The notes under the pieces were generated by a model, which worked only from the letters and a program-made list of their open reading frames with translations, was not told the origin of the DNA and searched no databases. A program made the translations under genes and the position numbers. From the NCBI GenBank assembly GCA_943331855.1, contig CALQNE010000202.1, positions 1 to 6,375 on the forward strand: a stretch of DNA of 6,375 nucleotides, given 5' to 3'. Of the stretch, positions 5,545-6,375 are shown one piece after another. Position 1 is the stretch's first letter; every line of letters starts with the position of its first letter. Source of the stretch: Bordetella parapertussis (lineage in GTDB: Bacteria > Pseudomonadota > Gammaproteobacteria > Burkholderiales > Burkholderiaceae_B).

Positions 5545-6375
5545 TTAGTTCGGCGTAATTCCAGACTTGATCAGCAAGGGACCAAGGGTCTCAATTTCAT
5601 TTTTTAAATGCGCACGCAGCTTTGCCGGCACGGCGAGATCTGGGGAGACGGGCGTTGTGCTAATGCTATCAAGCTTGGCTTTGACTTCGGGGTCGACGAC
5701 CGCGGCCGCAAGGGCTGCGGAAAGCCGATTGATAATGGGTTGTGGCGTACCTTTTGGCGCATAGAGGCCAAACCAAATACTGATATCAAAGCCTTTGACG
5801 CCAACTTCGCTTAAAGCGGGCAGGTCTGGCATAGAGGGCAAGCGTTGTGTGCCGGCTACCGCGTAGGCCTTAATGCGGCCGCCACTGATTGCGGGCACTG
5901 TGCTTGTGGTTTGATCGCACATAATATCAATCTGGCCGCCCATTAAGTCATTGATTGCGGGTGCAGCACCTTTATACGGGACTAGCGTCAGCTTGACGCC
6001 TAACGCATCCATAAACATCAGGCTGCAAAGATGCGATGCTGAGCCAATACCCGCATGACCCATGCTGATCTTGTCGCTGTTCTCTTTGATATAAGTCACA
6101 AATTCGCGTGCATCTTTTGTGGGAAGGTCTTTGCGTCCTGTGACCACCATAGGCCCAACAGTTGCCAGTCCAATTGGTTCAAAGTCATCAATCGGGCTGT
6201 AGGGTAGGTTTTTGATCATTAGTACATTCGTGGCATGGCTGATGTGAATCATCAGTAAGGTGTAGCCGTCCGGTGCGGCACGTGCAACCTTGGCCGTGCC
6301 GATGCTGCCACCCGCACCCGCAGGGTTATCCACCACGATGGTTTGACCCAACTGCTTTTGCATTGCGCCAGCAAA
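5545..6375 (-). CDS. Bug/TctC-family tripartite tricarboxylate transporter substrate-binding protein, N-terminus missing (window edge)
   Basis: The frame is open from the window edge (complement of 6375) to a TAA at 5547-5545, giving 276 visible residues. The ATG at 6363 is probably internal: the four codons before it (FAGA) are in frame and continue the helix that normally precedes the QLGQ strand of Bug proteins. Against a usual length of about 320-330, some 45-50 residues including the signal peptide lie outside the window. Family blocks are clear: LGQTIVVDNPAGAGGSIGT, then ARAAPDGYTLLM, VPYKGAAPAINDLMGGQIDIMCDQ, MPDLPALSEVGVKGFD and GLYAPKGTPQPIINRL. Such proteins bind carboxylates or related solutes in the periplasm, and many are orphans without TctA/TctB partners nearby. 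It converges on the ABC operon with 59 bases between stop codons. The ligand is unknown. Confidence 0.93.
   Translation of the reverse strand, partial: FAGAMQKQLGQTIVVDNPAGAGGSIGTAKVARAAPDGYTLLMIHISHATNVLMIKNLPYSPIDDFEPIGLATVGPMVVTGRKDLPTKDAREFVTYIKENSDKISMGHAGIGSASHLCSLMFMDALGVKLTLVPYKGAAPAINDLMGGQIDIMCDQTTSTVPAISGGRIKAYAVAGTQRLPSMPDLPALSEVGVKGFDISIWFGLYAPKGTPQPIINRLSAALAAAVVDPEVKAKLDSISTTPVSPDLAVPAKLRAHLKNEIETLGPLLIKSGITPN

Noticed and set aside
5567..5814. Short + strand frames inside the Bug-family gene
   Set aside because: They are antisense shadows of a gene with strong family motifs.
6361..6363. ATG (complement) at 6363 as the start of the Bug-family gene
   Set aside because: It leaves no signal peptide or first strand, and the frame stays open to the window edge with family-like residues.

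Overview
This window holds a bacterial amino-acid/amide-type ABC importer operon. It lies between a LysR-type regulator gene that runs in from the left edge and a convergent Bug/TctC-type solute-binding protein gene that runs off the right edge. The organism is most likely a betaproteobacterium of the order Burkholderiales. The reasons are the Bug-family periplasmic protein, a family strongly expanded there, and its pairing with a LysR-regulated HAAT-family (hydrophobic amino acid uptake) transporter. Base composition looks close to half G+C by eye, which is moderate for that order. This assignment is inference; there is no rRNA or other marker in the window.

Layout. Bases 1-775 (+): 3' part of a LysR-family regulator gene. 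Bases 776-885: intergenic stretch with a perfect 10-bp inverted repeat (790-815) and a weak candidate promoter. Bases 886-4157 (+): four tightly coupled genes for two LivH/LivM-type permeases and two LivG/LivF-type ATPases; each junction overlaps by 4 or 8 bases. Bases 4187-5485 (+): the periplasmic substrate-binding protein, with its own good Shine-Dalgarno sequence and a probable twin-arginine signal. Bases 5500-5540: a Rho-independent terminator. Bases 5545-6375 (-): Bug/TctC-like protein, cut off at its N-terminus by the window end.

How the genes work together. The binding protein would capture a small amino acid-, amide- or urea-like solute in the periplasm and deliver it to the LivH/LivM channel, which LivG/LivF drive with ATP. 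The LysR protein is the obvious candidate regulator. The substrate cannot be read from the sequence. Both ATPases carry motif variants that remind me of urea/short-chain-amide importers (UrtD/UrtE) at least as much as of classical leucine importers, so 'branched-chain amino acid' should be treated as a family label only.

I see no mobile element, CRISPR array, RNA gene or undescribed system. This reads as an ordinary, intact transport locus with a few details worth checking.
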